NCBI RefSeq assembly: GCF_002158865.1
Contig: NZ_CP021455.1
Coordinates: 248,001 to 312,000, forward strand
From: Comamonas serinivorans
Lineage (GTDB): Bacteria; Pseudomonadota; Gammaproteobacteria; Burkholderiales; Burkholderiaceae_C
DNA length: 64,000 nucleotides
Reading direction: 5' to 3'
Part shown: piece by piece, positions 1 through 7,413 of the stretch
How positions within the stretch are numbered: position 1 is the first letter of the stretch
Layout of the letters: every line of letters starts with the position of its first letter
Translations under genes and position numbers: made by a program
The notes under the pieces: model-generated
Seen by the model: only the letters and a program-made list of their open reading frames with translations
The model's database searches: none
What the model was told of the DNA's origin: nothing

Positions 1-375
1 CTCAAGTTCGTCGAGCAGGACGACCGCGGCAACTGGTCCATCGCCCAGTTCGACGACCAGATCGCCGCCAACAAGCGCGACTTCGACACCCGCCTGGCCA
101 AGGCCCGCGTGCTGATGGCCGAAGGCGAATGGCCGCAGGCCATGGACGAGTTGCTCGAAATCATCATGCGCGACAAGGCCTGGAACGAGGGCGTGCCGCG
201 CAAGACCTACGTGGCCATCCTGGAGCTGCTGACGCCCAGCCAGCGGGACGAGGCGGGTCAGGCGGGGCAGTCCGCCGGCGGCATTGCGCTCACGGGCAAG
301 GCTGCGCAGCAGGAAGACCCGCAGCAGGCGCTGGTCAACGCCTACCGCCGCAAGCTCAGCATGGCGCTGAACTGA
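1..375 (+). CDS. cnoX: CnoX/YbbN-like chaperedoxin, C-terminal part (5' end outside window)
   Basis: The frame is open from base 1 and gives 124 residues ending at TGA 373-375. The visible part is helical and TPR-like, with the run 'RLAKARVLMAEGEWPQAMDE', a later 'LLEIIMRDKAWN', and the ending 'YRRKLSMALN'. This is the usual C-terminal half of the thioredoxin-TPR proteins related to E. coli CnoX (YbbN), which bind oxidised or unfolded clients in the cytoplasm and hand them to GroEL/DnaK. The thioredoxin domain itself is outside the window, so the active-site CxxC or SxxC cannot be inspected. A Gly/Gln/Ala-rich insertion sits before the last helix. The family call rests on the C-terminal pattern only. 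Confidence 0.72.
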   Translation, partial: LKFVEQDDRGNWSIAQFDDQIAANKRDFDTRLAKARVLMAEGEWPQAMDELLEIIMRDKAWNEGVPRKTYVAILELLTPSQRDEAGQAGQSAGGIALTGKAAQQEDPQQALVNAYRRKLSMALN

Positions 376-403
376 GGCTGCCCTTGGCCGCGATTGCAAC
401 AAT

Positions 404-455
404 GGAGTATGAGTGTGTCTGCGTTCAAAATTGAACGGCAGATGTTGGATACTCC
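404..455. repeat. GTAT-52 palindromic repeat, copy 1
   Basis: 52-bp imperfect palindrome with ends GGAGTAT and ATACTCC that pair, and a core GTTCAA / TTGAAC around a 2-nt centre. It lies 29 nt after the cnoX-like stop and 32 nt before the lipoprotein start, so it would be in the lipoprotein's leader or the upstream gene's 3' end. Confidence 0.9.
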
Positions 456-486
456 ATCTTGTCATAACCACACAAGGACAAACCGC

Positions 487-1299
487 ATGACCTGGACGAC
501 ATGGCGCACATGGCTGGCCCTGACTGCAACGGCGGGCATGGTGGCGGGCTGCGCCAGCACCCCCGCGCCGTCGGGCGAGGCGTTCATCACCGGCAGCGCC
601 AGCTACCGCGAACGCCTGGCCTTGCCGGACAACGCCGTCTTCGAAGCCGTGCTGGAGGACGTGTCGCGCGCCGACGCGCGGGCCGTGGTGCTGGGCCAGC
701 AACGCATCGGCCCGGCCGGCAACCCGCCCTACACGCTGCGCATCGCGTACGACCCCCGCAAGATCGAGGCCAGCGGGCGCTACGCCGTGCGCACCAGCAT
801 CCGCGTGAACGACCAGCTGTGGTTCGTGCAGGACCAGGCGGCGCCCGTGCTGCAGACGCCCGGTGACAACCGGGTCGAGGTCGTGCTCAAGCGCGTGCAG
901 AGCGCGCCGGCTCAGCCCGGCCAAGCCACGCCCGCACCGCCCCCGGCGGGGACTGACCTGGTGGCTCCGGCGCTGCGCCAGGATTGGCGGGTGACGCACA
1001 TCGGTGGTCAGGCCGTCCCTGCCAGCGACACGCGCGTGGCGCAGATCCGCTTCGATGGCCAGCAGCCCCGCGTGAGCGGCAACACCAGCTGCAATGGCTT
1101 TTCGGCCACCTACAGCGCCAGCGGCAACCGGCTGCAGTTCGGGCCCATCATGAGCACCAAGATGGCCTGCGCCGGCAGCGTGGAGCGCGAATTCGTGCAG
1201 GCCCTGCAGGCTGTGCGCACCCAGCGCGTCAACGGCACCCAGCTGCAGCTGCTGGACGCCGCCGGCCGCGTGGTGATGCAGCTGGCCGCGCCACGCTGA
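487..1299 (+). CDS. YbaY-META domain lipoprotein
   Basis: 270-residue predicted outer-membrane or periplasmic lipoprotein. ATG 487 is preferred over upstream in-frame ATGs because it follows an AAGGA motif (473-477) and opens a standard lipoprotein signal with lipobox VAGC (Cys22). Residues about 30-135 match the YbaY-type domain ('TGSASYRERLALPDNAVFEA', later 'RIAYDPRKI'). After a Pro/Ala linker, residues about 165-268 form an HslJ-like META domain ('GNTSCNGFSATYS', 'STKMACAG'). Each domain is found alone in E. coli YbaY and HslJ, both linked to outer-membrane or antibiotic stress; the joined arrangement is known in Betaproteobacteria. Specific role unknown. Confidence 0.85.
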   Translation: MTWTTWRTWLALTATAGMVAGCASTPAPSGEAFITGSASYRERLALPDNAVFEAVLEDVSRADARAVVLGQQRIGPAGNPPYTLRIAYDPRKIEASGRYAVRTSIRVNDQLWFVQDQAAPVLQTPGDNRVEVVLKRVQSAPAQPGQATPAPPPAGTDLVAPALRQDWRVTHIGGQAVPASDTRVAQIRFDGQQPRVSGNTSCNGFSATYSASGNRLQFGPIMSTKMACAGSVEREFVQALQAVRTQRVNGTQLQLLDAAGRVVMQLAAPR

Positions 1300-1634
1300 G
1301 CCGGTGGCCTGGGCCCTGAGCCAACCGCGCGGGCCCAGGCAGCGCGAGGATCAGGAGGCTGTGGGGGCGGGCCGATGCGCCCAGCCCAGCACAGCAAGGC
1401 CCGCGTCGGCGTTCACCTCGGCCTCGACGCGAGCGTTGGGCCAAGCCGGCTTTCCGCCCGGCGGGCGCGCGGCCGACCCGCCGTAGGCAACGCTCACGGG
1501 TCAGCCCCTCAGCCAACGCGGTATCGGTCCGGTGGGCCCCAGGGATGCGCCAGATGCGACCCGATGCCGGCTTGCTTGTCCGTGGCGCGCAGGCCACCTG
1601 GCCAGACGCGCGACAATGGCGGCTTGGATGACCC
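1300..1634. other. Intergenic region without recognised gene
   Basis: 335 bp of high-G+C sequence between the lipoprotein and tsaB. Open frames here are short and unlike any protein I recognise. The last ~30 bases presumably carry the tsaB promoter and leader; no convincing -35/-10 pair was seen. Confidence 0.5.
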
Positions 1635-2372
1635 ATGAATCATTTGGTTTTTGACACCAGCACCGAGGTGATGTCGGTGGCCGTGCGGCACGGCGAGCGT
1701 GTGCGTGCCTGGCGCGGCGCAGGCGGGGCACAGGCCTCGGACCGCCTGATCCCCTGTGTGCTCGAGCTGCTGGACGAGCTGGGCTTGCGCCTGGCCGACC
1801 TGGACGTGATCGCGTTCGGGCAAGGGCCGGGGGCCTTCACCGGCCTGCGCGGCGCCTGTGCCGTGGCTCAGGGCTTGGCCTTTGGCGCCGGCAAGCCGGT
1901 GTTGCCCATCGGCAGCCTGCTGGCCGTGGCCGAAGCCGCCCGGCAACAGACCGGCGCCACGCAGGTACTGGCGGTGCTGGATGCGCGCATGAACGAGGTG
2001 TATTCGGCGGTCTATGAATACCAGCCATCGGAAACGCCAGGTACTGCGGGAACGTGGCAAGAGGTGTCACCCGTTCGCGTGGGGCCGGCAGGCGCACTCG
2101 CCTGGCCGGTGAACGCCGCAGTCAGCGACTGGACCGTGGTCGGCAATGCCTTTGCCGGATATGCAGACCAGATGCCGGCGCCGGTGCAGGCCGCCGCCCG
2201 CGTGACCGCGGTGCCCGATGCCGAGTGCATGCTGGCCCTGATCCCGGGCTTGCTGGCGCAAGGGCTGGCCGTGCCGGCCGATCAAGCCATGCCGGTCTAT
2301 GTGCGCGACAAGGTGGCCGACACCACCGCCGAACGAGCGGCGTTGGCCGCTGCCAAACTGGCGCGGGCGTGA
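1635..2372 (+). CDS. tsaB: tRNA threonylcarbamoyladenosine biosynthesis protein TsaB
   Basis: 245-residue ASKHA-fold protein, the usual length for TsaB. It acts in the cytoplasm as the dimerisation partner of TsaD in the complex that makes the universal t6A37 modification on ANN-decoding tRNAs. Visible motifs are the N-terminal phosphate-type strand 'FDTSTEVMSVAV' and the diagnostic 'GPGAFTGLRGACAVAQGLAFG' region around residues 58-78. The stop (2370-2372) abuts an ATG at 2373, opening a tightly packed operon of small ORF, rimI and uracil-DNA glycosylase. A tsaB-rimI pairing is common in proteobacteria. Confidence 0.95.
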   Translation: MNHLVFDTSTEVMSVAVRHGERVRAWRGAGGAQASDRLIPCVLELLDELGLRLADLDVIAFGQGPGAFTGLRGACAVAQGLAFGAGKPVLPIGSLLAVAEAARQQTGATQVLAVLDARMNEVYSAVYEYQPSETPGTAGTWQEVSPVRVGPAGALAWPVNAAVSDWTVVGNAFAGYADQMPAPVQAAARVTAVPDAECMLALIPGLLAQGLAVPADQAMPVYVRDKVADTTAERAALAAAKLARA

Positions 2373-2501
2373 ATGGCCAGCAGCGAGAATGTGAGCGTGT
2401 GCCCTTCCTGCGACCTGATGTTCGACGAGCCCGACGTCCGCTGGACGGCCGGGCCCCTGGCGTGCGCAGCCCGTGGGGCGCGTGCCGGAGGCCGGCTGTG
2501 A
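2373..2501 (+). CDS. Possible 42-residue Cys-containing small protein between tsaB and rimI
   Basis: A short ORF fills the tsaB-rimI gap exactly. Its ATG directly follows the tsaB TGA, and its TGA (2499-2501) overlaps the rimI GTG (2498-2500) in the coupling arrangement GTGA. The peptide starts 'MASSENVSVCPSCDLMFDEP' and has a CPSC pair plus a third Cys near residue 31, so a small metal-binding knuckle is conceivable. No homolog is recognised. The precise junctions argue that it is translated, or at least that it couples tsaB to rimI; it could also simply be a remnant of a longer tsaB tail. Confidence 0.5.
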   Translation: MASSENVSVCPSCDLMFDEPDVRWTAGPLACAARGARAGGRL

Positions 2502-3040
2502 CGGCGCTGACCACCTGGCCACTGCAAGGCCTGCTGGCGGCAGACGCCTGCGCGGCCGACGCGGTGCCGCCGGCGCTGCGCTGGGCGCCCATGACGCCCG
2601 CCGACCTGCCCGCTGTGCTGGCGGTGGAGCAGGCGGCCTACAGCCACCCCTGGACCACGCGCAACCTGCAGGACGCCATGGGCGCGGGCAACCTGGCGCA
2701 GCTGCTGTGGGCGGGCGAGGTGCTGGCGGGCTACTTCGTCGCCATGCCGGGCGTGGATGAGGTGCATTTGCTCAACATCACCGTGGCGCCGGCTTTGCAG
2801 CGGCGAGGCCTGGCCCAGCTGATGCTGCAGATGCTGGGCTTGTGGGCGCTGCACCTGGACAAGCCCTGGGTGTGGCTGGAGGTGCGCCGCAGCAACGCGC
2901 GCGCGATTGCCGTGTACGAGCGGCATGGTTTCAAGCAGGTGGGCGTTCGCAAAGGGTACTACCCGGCGGCATCCGGCCAGCGGGAAGACGCCATCGTCAT
3001 GACCCTGGCCTTGCCCGCACCCCGTCAGGAGCCTGCATGA
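2498..3040 (+). CDS. rimI: Ribosomal protein bS18 N-alpha-acetyltransferase RimI
   Basis: 180-residue GNAT acetyltransferase. The acetyl-CoA binding region 'NITVAPALQRRGLAQLML' and the C-terminal 'NARAIAVYERHGFKQVGVRK' followed by 'GYY' are RimI hallmarks. The family acetylates the N-terminal alanine of ribosomal protein S18. GTG 2498 was chosen because it overlaps the preceding small ORF's stop and gives a protein slightly longer than E. coli RimI; the frame continues upstream without a homologous domain. Its stop overlaps the next ATG (ATGA at 3037-3040), indicating translational coupling with the glycosylase gene. Confidence 0.9.
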   Translation: MTALTTWPLQGLLAADACAADAVPPALRWAPMTPADLPAVLAVEQAAYSHPWTTRNLQDAMGAGNLAQLLWAGEVLAGYFVAMPGVDEVHLLNITVAPALQRRGLAQLMLQMLGLWALHLDKPWVWLEVRRSNARAIAVYERHGFKQVGVRKGYYPAASGQREDAIVMTLALPAPRQEPA

Positions 3041-4053
3041 GCCTGGACCTGGATGCCCGCCAACGGGCCATGCTGGCTGAAATGGGGGTCACGGTGTGGG
3101 CGCCCAAAGCGGCGCCGGCGCCGCCACTGGCCAGGGCGCCTGAGCTGGCGGAGCCCACCCGGCCGGTTGAGGCCGCGCAGCCGGCTGGCGCTGCGGCGCT
3201 GTCGCCCCCCGCGTTGTCCGAGTCGCCGCCGACGTTCGCTGCTGCCGCGCCCTCGGAGGCTGCGCCGCAGGCCGAGTCCCAGCCGCCGGTCGCGCGCGAT
3301 CTGGCCCCCGCGCAGGTGCAGGAAGATTTGGCTGATGACGCAGTATCAAACCAAATCGTTCACATCACAAACGACAATCCACGTATACCCCATTCACAGG
3401 TGCCGCAGACCACCCATGTGGCGGCCTTGGCCGCCCAGCAGGTGGCCGAGCTGACCGCGGTCAACCCGGCCGGGGTCGCCGAGATGGACTGGGCCCGCCT
3501 GCAGGCCACGGTGGCCGATTGCCGCGCCTGCCGCCTGTGCGAGCGCCGCACCCAGGCGGTGTTCGGCGTCGGGGCCACGCGTGCCGACTGGATGGTGGTG
3601 GGCGAGGCGCCCGGCGAGCAGGAGGACCGGCGCGGCGAGCCCTTCGTCGGGCCCGCAGGCCAGTTGCTCGACGCCATGCTGCAGGCCGTGGGGGTCAACC
3701 GCCAGGCGCCGGCCGGCGATCAGGCGGTCTACATCGCCAACGTGCTCAAGTGCCGCCCGCCCGGCAACCGCAACCCGCAACCGGACGAAGTGGCCCAATG
3801 CGAGGCCTACCTGCGCCGCCAGGTCGCGCTGGTGCAGCCCAAGCTCATCCTGGCGCTGGGCCGGTTCGCCGTGCAATCGCTGCTGAACACCACCGAGCCC
3901 ATCGGCCGCCTGCGGCAGCAAGTGCACCACTACCAGGGGGTGCCAGTGATCGTCAGCTACCACCCCGCCTACCTGTTGCGCAACCTGCCCGACAAGGCCA
4001 AGGCCTGGGCTGACTTGGTGTTGGCCATGCGCGTGGCCGGTCGCCTGGGCTGA
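3037..4053 (+). CDS. Family 4 (Fe-S) uracil-DNA glycosylase
   Basis: 338-residue DNA repair enzyme that removes uracil from DNA. The catalytic domain starts near residue 150. The Fe-S ligands begin at CRACRLC (Cys162, 165, 168), with further cysteines at 'NVLKCRPPGN' and 'VAQCEAYL'. Motif 1 is 'GEAPGEQEDRRGEPFVGPAG' and the HPA motif is 'SYHPAYLLRN'. The N-terminal ~100 residues are a low-complexity Ala/Pro/Glu linker, typical of the betaproteobacterial forms annotated as DNA polymerase-like. Unusually, codons 102-119 are a full copy of the GTAT-52 repeat (3340-3391), which codes for 'AVSNQIVHITNDNPRIPH', far less Ala/Pro-rich than its surroundings. The start overlaps the rimI stop. Confidence 0.92.
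   Translation: MSLDLDARQRAMLAEMGVTVWAPKAAPAPPLARAPELAEPTRPVEAAQPAGAAALSPPALSESPPTFAAAAPSEAAPQAESQPPVARDLAPAQVQEDLADDAVSNQIVHITNDNPRIPHSQVPQTTHVAALAAQQVAELTAVNPAGVAEMDWARLQATVADCRACRLCERRTQAVFGVGATRADWMVVGEAPGEQEDRRGEPFVGPAGQLLDAMLQAVGVNRQAPAGDQAVYIANVLKCRPPGNRNPQPDEVAQCEAYLRRQVALVQPKLILALGRFAVQSLLNTTEPIGRLRQQVHHYQGVPVIVSYHPAYLLRNLPDKAKAWADLVLAMRVAGRLG
3340..3391. repeat. GTAT-52 palindromic repeat, copy 2 (inside a coding sequence)
   Basis: GTAT at 3343-3346 and ATAC at 3385-3388 have the same 38-nt spacing as every other copy; AACG is at the usual offset and CGTT is shifted by one base. It is the only copy inside a gene and is read in frame in the disordered linker of uracil-DNA glycosylase. 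Local A+T content is clearly above the flanking coding sequence. Confidence 0.85.
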
Positions 4054-4103
4054 GTGGCCGCCACGCGACCCCGCGCACCCGCGGGGCGCGCTAGCATCGC
4101 CGC

Positions 4104-4994
4104 ATGCAACGTCTCACGCGCCAGCAAATGCTGGTCCTCATCGCCTTGACCGTGATCTGGGGCTTCAACTGGCCCATCATGAAGCTGGGCGTCACGGGCT
4201 TTCCACCCCTCACTTTTCGGGCCGTGTGCTTTGCGATCGCGCTGCCGGCCATGTGGCTGGGCCTGCGCCTGATGAAGGTGCCTCTGGCCCTGCCGCGCCA
4301 GGATTGGGGCCAGATGGTGCGGCTGTCGCTGGTCAACTGCCTGGCCTGGCACGCCTGCATCGTGCTGGCCGTGGGGCAGCTGTCCAGCGGCCGCGCGGCG
4401 GTGCTGGGCTACACCATGCCGATTTTCTCGGCCGTCATGGGCGCGCTGATGTTCGGCGAGCGCCTCACCGGGCGGGCCATGGCCGCGGTGGCGGCCACGG
4501 GGCTGGGCGTGCTCTTGCTGCTGTGGAACGAGGCCAGCCACATGGCGGGCAAGCCCGCAGGGGTGTTGCTGGCCCTGGTGGCCGCCGCCTTCTGGGCGCT
4601 GGGCACGCAGATCTGGCGACGCCACACCATCGCCGCGCCCACCTTGGCGCTGACCTTCTGGATGCTGGCGCTCACCGGGCCCATCCTGGCCGTGCTGGCG
4701 ACGCTGTTTGAACACGACCGTTGGGTGGCGCCCAGCCCCTCAGTCTGGTTTGCGCTGCTGTACAACGGCTTGCTCGTGATCGCCGTGGCGCAGAGCGCCT
4801 GGCAGTTCCTGTCGCGCGTGCTGCCGCCGGTTGCTTCCAGCATCAGCGTCATGATGATCCCCATCCTCGGCGTGTTCAGCGGGGCCTGGCTGCTGAACGA
4901 AACGCTGCTGTGGCAGGACTGGAGCGCGGTCGCCCTCATCGTGCTGTCGGTGCTGCTGGTGTTGGTGCCCAGCAAGCCCGAGCCTCAGGCCTGA
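4104..4994 (+). CDS. EamA/DMT-family inner-membrane transporter
   Basis: 296-residue protein made almost entirely of hydrophobic segments, consistent with ten helices in two EamA repeats of about 140 residues. The start 'LIALTVIWGFNWPIMKLGVT' is the classic first-helix signature, and the second repeat begins near 'LALVAAAFWALGTQIWRRHT'. Family members export amino acids, purines or other small metabolites; the substrate here cannot be told. It starts 50 nt after the glycosylase stop in the same direction, so it may be read through from that operon, but it has no obvious functional link. Confidence 0.9.
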   Translation: MQRLTRQQMLVLIALTVIWGFNWPIMKLGVTGFPPLTFRAVCFAIALPAMWLGLRLMKVPLALPRQDWGQMVRLSLVNCLAWHACIVLAVGQLSSGRAAVLGYTMPIFSAVMGALMFGERLTGRAMAAVAATGLGVLLLLWNEASHMAGKPAGVLLALVAAAFWALGTQIWRRHTIAAPTLALTFWMLALTGPILAVLATLFEHDRWVAPSPSVWFALLYNGLLVIAVAQSAWQFLSRVLPPVASSISVMMIPILGVFSGAWLLNETLLWQDWSAVALIVLSVLLVLVPSKPEPQA

Positions 4995-5208
4995 ACATGT
5001 CGGCGCGGAAGGGCGGCCTCGAGTCGGTCGTCGGTGGATGGGGCCTCTTGAACCGCTGGCTGCCGGCTTCTTGGGCATCGGACCCCAGAAGCTGCTCCGG
5101 GACATGGCCAACCGCATTCGCCGGGGCAAGTTCAGCCGTTGAGGCTTCGCGCCATGCCGTTCTGCGTCTGGCGATGATCGACACCGGCCCGCCCGAGGCG
5201 CGGGTCAG

Positions 5209-5334
5209 GTGGCTTTCAAAGGGCTGCAAATCGGCCTCACGCGCAGCAGGCTCGACCACATGCTGCCGCTGCCGCACGGCTACTCGGGCCACCCCATGGT
5301 CGGTGCGGCTGGCCTGGCAAGCCAATTTGGATGA
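5209..5334 (+). pseudogene. Possible remnant of a small conserved hypothetical gene
   Basis: In the gap between the DMT transporter and a small ORF, one frame reads 'LQIGLTRSRLDHMLPLPHGY' and ends at TGA 5332. The run resembles the helix-turn-helix-like stretch ('...LDxxAGLPDGYxGK...') of small conserved proteobacterial proteins, but no convincing start or 5' region is present. Probably a decayed fragment; low confidence. Confidence 0.25.
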
Positions 5335-5519
5335 TTGCGCAATGCGAAACGACTTATCAAGTTGTAGAACAGCAACGGAATCCAAGGGCGAGGACGACTT
5401 TGTGCGATCTGTTGCAGGAAACCTAGGGATTACCCTGGTCATTCCGCCTTGAACGGCCTACCATGAGGACTTCAGCAGGGCAGCCACAAGCCGGCCTTGC
5501 ATCCTGGAGCACCCACATC

Positions 5520-5690
5520 ATGTTCTCGTTCTTGCGTCAAGTCATTCGTCCCGTTGCTGGCTCTCAAGCCACGCCCACCACCGTTCCGGCCCAGTTGCTG
5601 GAGCAGGCCAACGCCCTGGCAGGCCACGACGCCCATTCGGCGGCGCAGCTGCGGGTGGCGGCTTTGGCCGCCCTCGGCGTGGTGCGCTGA
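5520..5690 (+). CDS. Small conserved hypothetical protein (56 aa)
   Basis: ATG 5520, preceded by a GGAG motif (5505-5508), opens a 56-residue protein starting 'MFSFLRQVIRPVAG' and ending 'AAQLRVAALAALGVVR'. I recall short Burkholderiales proteins of this shape (hydrophobic-basic start, central 'LLEQANALAGHDAH' type helix) but know no function. The frame also has an ATG at 5463; the later start has the better ribosome binding site. It is likely cytoplasmic, with two amphipathic helices. It is monocistronic and followed by GTAT-52 copy 3. Confidence 0.55.
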   Translation: MFSFLRQVIRPVAGSQATPTTVPAQLLEQANALAGHDAHSAAQLRVAALAALGVVR

Positions 5691-5735
5691 GCGGCGTCCG
5701 CGGTGGCTGCGGCACCTGCGGGTGCTGTGATGAAT

Positions 5736-5787
5736 GAGGTATGGGTCGTTTGCCGTTGCAATGTGAGCGGTAATCGGCCCATACTGC
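5736..5787. repeat. GTAT-52 palindromic repeat, copy 3
   Basis: Ends GAGGTAT and ATACTGC, core TTGCCGTT and AGCGGTAA. It lies 45 nt downstream of the small ORF's stop. Confidence 0.9.
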
Positions 5788-6292
5788 TTTGTGCTGGTTG
5801 AATGGGTGAACGTGGCCGTGCGTCGCCCGGCATCGCCCATGCCCTGACACCGCGAGGAGGGGAGGGCCGCGGTCGAAGGCCAAGACCGGCACGACGGCGC
5901 CCACGGCATCGACGAATCCTGTGTCATTTGCCGCTTGTCCCGTCCGTGCGATGAAGCCGAACCGTGCGGGGATGTTCAGGCACAAGGGGCGCCCTGCCGC
6001 GATCACAAGGCGTCGCCGGCGCAGAGACACTTCGCGTCGTCTGGCCTGTGCTCGTGTCCCGGCACCACGCCGGCGATGAACCCTTGCTATGGACGCGCCA
6101 CGTGGTCCACGTGCATGGCCTCTCCAGGATCTGCCGTCATCCCGCCGTGAGCCATGCCTGGCCACGAACGCCTACCTTGCAGCAGCCGGAGCCCTGATCA
6201 ATTTGCGGGAGGTCACGATCATGTGGCCTCGGCGGCAAGTGTTCTGAACCCCTCACAAGGCCCCGCAGGCCGGTTGCACCAGACAGCAGACG
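5788..6292. other. Gap of about 500 bp without a recognised gene
   Basis: No frame shows convincing coding character on either strand. On the minus strand a stretch around 5850-5990 reads somewhat protein-like ('NIPARFGFIARTGQAANDTG'), which could be decayed coding DNA, but it has no start or family match. Confidence 0.35.
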
Positions 6293-6293
6293 C

Positions 6294-6319
6294 AAAAAAG
6301 CCCACCGCAGGGTGGGCTT
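6294..6319 (-). terminator. Rho-independent terminator (minus strand)
   Basis: Stem AAGCCCACC / GGTGGGCTT (6298-6306 with 6311-6319, 4-nt loop), followed on the minus strand by a T run. It would end transcription of the leftward RNase-inhibitor-remnant unit. Confidence 0.85.
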
Positions 6320-6345
6320 GGGGGGATGCGGTTGGGGTCCTGAGG

Positions 6346-6481
6346 TCAGGCCGCCAGCCAGTAGCCCGCGTTGAAGGGGCTGCTCATGCGCAGCGCCAAC
6401 GGGCTCACGTCGACGATCTTGTCGGTCGGCATCTTTTCAACGGGTTCGACTTCTTCTGCAGCCACTTCGCTGCTTGCCTGA
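6346..6481 (-). pseudogene. 3' end of an unidentified gene, cut off by the RNase/inhibitor module
   Basis: On the minus strand the last ~45 codons before TGA (6348-6346) have strongly G/C-rich third positions like a native gene and encode '...VDVSPLALRMSSPFNAGYWL' plus two alanines, followed by a proper terminator. No start or SD motif is present upstream; instead the sequence runs straight into the hairpin that follows the inhibitor gene. The simplest reading is that the 5' part of a resident gene was replaced when the RNase/inhibitor pair arrived. Family not recognised. Confidence 0.4.
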
Positions 6482-6484
6482 TTC

Positions 6485-6519
6485 GCCCGTTCTGCTTGGC
6501 AGATTTGCGCAGAACGGGC
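6485..6519 (-). terminator. Strong hairpin right after the inhibitor stop
   Basis: Perfect 11-bp inverted repeat GCCCGTTCTGC / GCAGAACGGGC (6485-6495 and 6509-6519) with a 13-nt loop; its arm touches the stop codon (6519-6521) of the barstar-like gene. There is no clear T run, so it may be a 3' mRNA stabiliser or the scar of an inserted module rather than an intrinsic terminator. Confidence 0.55.
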
Positions 6520-7004
6520 TACAGAAAAGAATAGAAACACCGGAAGGGGATTTTCCGATCCGACCAATAATCGGCCGTCTCGCGGAAAATATCCAGCAGC
6601 TGTTCGCGAATTTCCTTGTCGAATTTGCTGGTCGTGGGAATATGTTCCAACACCACCACAAAACCCAACTGCGGCCCTGATTTGTAAACCGGGTCTGTCA
6701 GGCAATCGTACAAGGCATCAAAGTTCTTGCCGAAATGCGCAGGCAGGTAAAACTGCTGGCCGATCAAATCCAGCACGTCTTGCTTGTTTTGCGCAGCCGA
6801 CAGGTTGGCATACAAGAAGTGCTGGCCGAGCGACGAGGCGGCTGCCTCGAGTTCTTCCACATGAAACGCGCGAATGGCCTGAACGATGTTGGGGCGGATG
6901 CGCTTGAGCGGCACATCCGTCTCGGGGGCCGATGCCACCAATCCACTCATGGGATCGGGGCCGATGTTGCGCGGCATAGCTGCCGCATCACTGAGCCTGT
7001 CCAT
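6519..7004 (-). CDS. Barstar-family ribonuclease inhibitor
   Basis: 161-residue protein in which the last ~90 residues carry the barstar fold signature: 'HFLYANLSAAQNKQDVLDLI' (helix 1 region), 'LPAHFGKNFDALYDCLTD' (the inhibitory helix with the conserved FGxNxDALxDxL pattern) and the closing 'IPFRCFYSFL'. Barstars bind and block guanyl-specific ribonucleases in the producing cell's cytoplasm. The ATG at 7004 overlaps the upstream RNase gene by 17 nt, so the pair is co-translated; a later in-frame ATG (6977) is an alternative. The N-terminal ~70 residues have no recognised fold. The gene is visibly more A+T-rich than its neighbours, which suggests horizontal acquisition. Confidence 0.88.
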   Translation of the reverse strand: MDRLSDAAAMPRNIGPDPMSGLVASAPETDVPLKRIRPNIVQAIRAFHVEELEAAASSLGQHFLYANLSAAQNKQDVLDLIGQQFYLPAHFGKNFDALYDCLTDPVYKSGPQLGFVVVLEHIPTTSKFDKEIREQLLDIFRETADYWSDRKIPFRCFYSFL

Positions 7005-7413
7005 TTGTTTTCTCAACAATTTTCCTGAAACTGGCGTAGTGGTCGTGCGTGTAATAGCAGGCGTCTGGTGATGCAGGAGTCCAACCTCCGCAGACAATGC
7101 GTTTGGCGCCACGACCTGAGCGACCCGGTGTCCTGACGGTGTATTCGCGGTAATAGCCGCGCTGCATGCGCGGTAGAATCCGCTCGAAATTTCCAAACAC
7201 GGTACCGTCCTTGTCAAAAGCAAACGGTCCGCCTTTGAAAATCAATGCATGGGTGATTTGCCCGTTTTTGGGCAACTCGGCCAGCGCAATCGTCTGCGTG
7301 TCGACGACCGCATGGCTGCGAGCGTGTGACACCGAAAGCGTTGCAGTCAGAGCCAGAACCAGGCTTCCTACGACTGCACCACGAACGCTCCGCGTCAACG
7401 GCCTTCCCTGCAT
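6988..7413 (-). CDS. Secreted guanyl-specific ribonuclease, RNase Sa/barnase family
   Basis: 141-residue secreted RNase. The N-terminal ~33 residues are a Sec signal ('VVGSLVLALTATLSVSHA'). The mature part contains the RNase Sa-type core: 'VFGNFERILPRMQRGYYREY' with the catalytic Glu, 'TPGRSGRGAKRIVCGG' with the two active-site Arg, and 'ACYYTHDHYASFRKI' with the catalytic His. All four expected catalytic residues are present, so the enzyme should cleave RNA after G outside the cell. ATG 7413 is preferred over a GTG two codons upstream because of an AGAGG motif 5 nt before it. The inhibitor gene follows with overlap, the classic toxin-immunity layout. Confidence 0.9.
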   Translation of the reverse strand: MQGRPLTRSVRGAVVGSLVLALTATLSVSHARSHAVVDTQTIALAELPKNGQITHALIFKGGPFAFDKDGTVFGNFERILPRMQRGYYREYTVRTPGRSGRGAKRIVCGGWTPASPDACYYTHDHYASFRKIVEKTNGQAQ

